A stretch of 16,566 bases of DNA from Bacteroidetes bacterium UBA6183. Its GTDB lineage: Bacteria; Bacteroidota; Bacteroidia; UKL13-3. The notes under the pieces were generated by a model, which worked only from the letters and a program-made list of their open reading frames with translations, was not told the origin of the DNA and ran no database searches. Of this stretch, positions 15,041 through 16,566 are shown piece by piece. Each line of letters opens with the position of its first letter. The stretch's first letter is position 1. The stretch covers positions 439 through 17,004 of the forward strand of contig DITN01000079.1 in NCBI GenBank assembly GCA_002422865.1, written 5' to 3'. The position numbers and the translations under genes were made by a program.

Positions 15041-16423
15041 ATGAAAAAAATAACTTATTTATTGGCATGTATGCAATTGGCATTGGTTTCTTTTAGCCAA
15101 ACACCAAACCACAAAGAAACTTTTAAACGTGTGTATGACGAGGTGTTAACCAAAGGTCAGTGTTACCAAACACTAGATTATTTGTGTAATCAAATTGGTG
15201 GGCGTTTAAGTGGTTCGCCTCAAGCAGAACAAGCTGTTCAATACATGTTTAACAAAATGAAAACCTATGGTTTTGATACAGTGTATTTGCAACCGGTAAT
15301 GGTACCGCATTGGGTTAGGGGCGAAAAAGAGGAAGCCTTCATAGCCAAAGGCCGACAAAAATTTGATGTACGCATTTGCGCTTTGGGTGGCAGTGTTGCT
15401 ACTCCTTTAAATGGGATTGATGCAGAGGTGATAGAGGTAAAAAGTATTGCCGAACTAAAACAGTTGGGCAAAGAGCGCATAAAAGGTAAAATCGTATTTT
15501 TTAACCGACCAATGGACCCAACGCATGTTCATACAGGTGCAGCTTATGGTGGTGCAAACGATCAAAGAGGTTCAGGTCCGGCTGAGGCTGCAAGATACGG
15601 AGCAGTAGGAGCAGTAGTTCGCTCGCTAACTTTGGCCAATGATGATTTTCCGCACACCGGAATGACCAAATATAACGATTCGCTACCGAAAATTCCTGCA
15701 TGCGCTATCAGTACCAAAGGTGCCGATGCATTGAGTAATATGCTAAAGCTAAAATCGGAAGGACAAGTGCGTATGTTTATGAAAATGAACTGCCAAACTT
15801 TACCGGATGCACTTTCATATAATGTAATTGGCGAAATTAAAGGCAGCGAGTTGCCTAACGAAATTATTATTGCCGGTGGGCATTTAGACAGCTGGGACAA
15901 TGGACAAGGTGCGCATGACGATGGTGCAGGTTGTGTGCAAAGTGTGGAAGCCTTGCGCCTCATCAAAACACTAGGACTAAAACCTAAACGTACCTTACGT
16001 ACCGTTTTGTTTATGAATGAAGAAAATGGAGTAAAAGGTGGTTTAGAATATGCTCGTGTAGCTGCTTTAGAAACCAATAAAAAGCATATTGCTGCAATCG
16101 AAAGCGATGCCGGAGGTTTTACACCGCGCGCTTTTGGAGTTGATGATACAAACGCTGTGAGAGTTTTCAAGAAATGGGAGCCACTTTACAAACCATATAG
16201 CATTGACGAAATTCGTCAGGGTTGGGGAGGAGTTGATATTGGCCCACTGAAAAAACAAGGAACCATTTTAATTGGTTATGTCCCCGATTCGCAACGTTAT
16301 TTTGATTACCACCACACCGAAATTGATACTTTTGATAAAGTAAATAAACGTGAGTTGGAACTAGGAGCAGCAGCGATAAGCACTTTAATGTGGTTATTGA
16401 GCGAGGATGGTACTGGAAAATAG
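15041..16423 (+). CDS. Secreted M28 family zinc metallopeptidase (carboxypeptidase Q-like)
   Basis: A 460-aa co-catalytic zinc peptidase. It has a signal peptide at about 1-20 (ending SFSQ), a protease-associated insert at about 120-245 (KGKIVFFNRP, AARYGAVGAVVRS) and the M28 catalytic core. Predicted metal ligands and catalytic residues are H281 (GGHLDSWD), D293 (AHDDGAG), E327/E328 (MNEENG), D356 (ESDAGG) and H425 (DYHHTEID). The arrangement resembles plasma glutamate carboxypeptidase/carboxypeptidase Q, so a dipeptidase or aminopeptidase activity is likely. It is the last gene of the operon, nine bases after the M1 stop. Unlike its neighbour it has no T9SS domain and should stay in the periplasm unless exported otherwise. 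Together the two enzymes suggest stepwise degradation of external peptides. Confidence 0.93.
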   Translation: MKKITYLLACMQLALVSFSQTPNHKETFKRVYDEVLTKGQCYQTLDYLCNQIGGRLSGSPQAEQAVQYMFNKMKTYGFDTVYLQPVMVPHWVRGEKEEAFIAKGRQKFDVRICALGGSVATPLNGIDAEVIEVKSIAELKQLGKERIKGKIVFFNRPMDPTHVHTGAAYGGANDQRGSGPAEAARYGAVGAVVRSLTLANDDFPHTGMTKYNDSLPKIPACAISTKGADALSNMLKLKSEGQVRMFMKMNCQTLPDALSYNVIGEIKGSELPNEIIIAGGHLDSWDNGQGAHDDGAGCVQSVEALRLIKTLGLKPKRTLRTVLFMNEENGVKGGLEYARVAALETNKKHIAAIESDAGGFTPRAFGVDDTNAVRVFKKWEPLYKPYSIDEIRQGWGGVDIGPLKKQGTILIGYVPDSQRYFDYHHTEIDTFDKVNKRELELGAAAISTLMWLLSEDGTGK

Positions 16424-16447
16424 AAAACTAAACTGCTCGAACTTAAG

Positions 16448-16478
16448 TACGTAAATGGCAATTTTAAAAATTTACGTA
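16448..16478. repeat. Inverted repeat downstream of the M28 gene
   Basis: TACGTAAAT (16448-16456) and ATTTACGTA (16470-16478) form a perfect 9-bp stem with a 13-base loop. Neither strand has a T tract after the stem (A-rich on the plus side), so it is not a canonical terminator, although it lies where the peptidase operon should end. Confidence 0.5.
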
Positions 16479-16495
16479 AAAAATTGTAAAAAGTG

Positions 16496-16525
16496 TTGCA
16501 CAGTTTTGAGCAAGGCGTATATTTG
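16496..16525 (+). promoter_or_regulatory. Promoter of the terminal tRNA gene
   Basis: TTG at 16496-16498, a 19-base spacer and TATATTTG at 16518-16525 match the Bacteroidota housekeeping promoter (TTG at -33, TAnnTTTG at -7). It is the best-formed promoter in the window. Initiation would fall near 16531, about 8 bases before the tRNA. Confidence 0.7.
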
Positions 16526-16538
16526 CACCCACAAAAAT

Positions 16539-16566
16539 TGTCCGATGGTGTAATTGGCAACACGTC
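16539..16566 (+). tRNA. tRNA, 5' part only, probably tRNA-Gln
   Basis: The window ends inside a tRNA gene. The acceptor 5' strand TGTCCGA (16539-16545) is followed by TG and a perfect D-arm: GTGT, loop AATTGGCA with the invariant GG, then ACAC (16548-16563). The anticodon lies beyond the edge, so identity rests on resemblance to Bacteroidota tRNA-Gln, which I recall beginning with a very similar D-arm. That it is a tRNA is well supported; the amino acid is a guess. Confidence 0.7.

Noticed and set aside
15041..15070. Lipoprotein signal in the M28 peptidase (Cys at residue 10)
   Set aside because: The Cys sits in the middle of the hydrophobic stretch, too early for a lipobox; a standard signal peptide ending near SFSQ fits better.
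15562..16170. 202-codon open frame on the minus strand inside the M28 gene
   Set aside because: It lies wholly opposite a gene with all catalytic motifs intact and its translation resembles no protein family; a shadow frame.
1..16566. CRISPR array, insertion sequence, prophage or defence genes
   Set aside because: No regularly spaced direct repeats, transposase, integrase, or nuclease-type proteins were seen on either strand.

Overview
The window comes from a Bacteroidota chromosome. Supporting signs are low GC, scarcity of Shine-Dalgarno motifs, several exact TAnnTTTG -7 promoter elements, two proteins with type IX secretion C-terminal sorting domains, a Bacteroidota-type sdhAB pair, DUF2480, DUF4397 and an alpha2-type glycyl-tRNA synthetase. 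The left part (sdhAB, omega-amidase, Ig-like lipoprotein, comF, membrane protein, glyS) looks Flavobacteriaceae-like. The right part carries families common across Bacteroidota and uses glycine codons differently (GGT-rich, versus GGA-rich in sdhB).

Layout. 1-1808: the 3' half of sdhA, broken by a frameshift near 541-552, then an intact sdhB and a strong terminator. 1890-2654: a nitrilase-family omega-amidase, convergent with the next gene (stop codons overlap). 2651-5001, minus strand: comF followed by a large Ig-like lipoprotein. 5067-5870: an uncharacterised membrane-anchored coiled-coil protein. 5929-7491: glyS, with a promoter abutting its ATG and a 10-bp-stem terminator. 7580-9362: a PAP2 phosphatase and a GT-B glycosyltransferase separated by one base. 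9422-9943: a DUF2480 protein, again with its -7 element four bases before the ATG. 10015-11763, minus: a secreted protein with four DUF4397 repeats and a T9SS domain. 11980-12360, minus: ridA. 12405-16423: an apparent operon of a 3-hydroxyacyl-CoA dehydrogenase-like protein with a degenerate N-terminus, an M1 metallopeptidase and an M28 metallopeptidase. 16496-16566: a well-formed promoter and the first 28 bases of a tRNA, probably tRNA-Gln.

Functionally this is mostly housekeeping: respiration (SDH), alpha-keto-acid amide and imine clean-up (omega-amidase, RidA), translation (GlyRS, tRNA), and an envelope/secretion set (lipoprotein, PAP2 plus glycosyltransferase, DUF4397 protein, two exported metallopeptidases). 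I see no defence system, mobile element, CRISPR array or phage gene, and nothing amounting to a new system. The points most worth a second look are the sdhA frameshift, apparently leaderless promoters, the missing conventional start of the PAP2 gene, the degenerate dehydrogenase, and the compositional difference between the two ends of the window.
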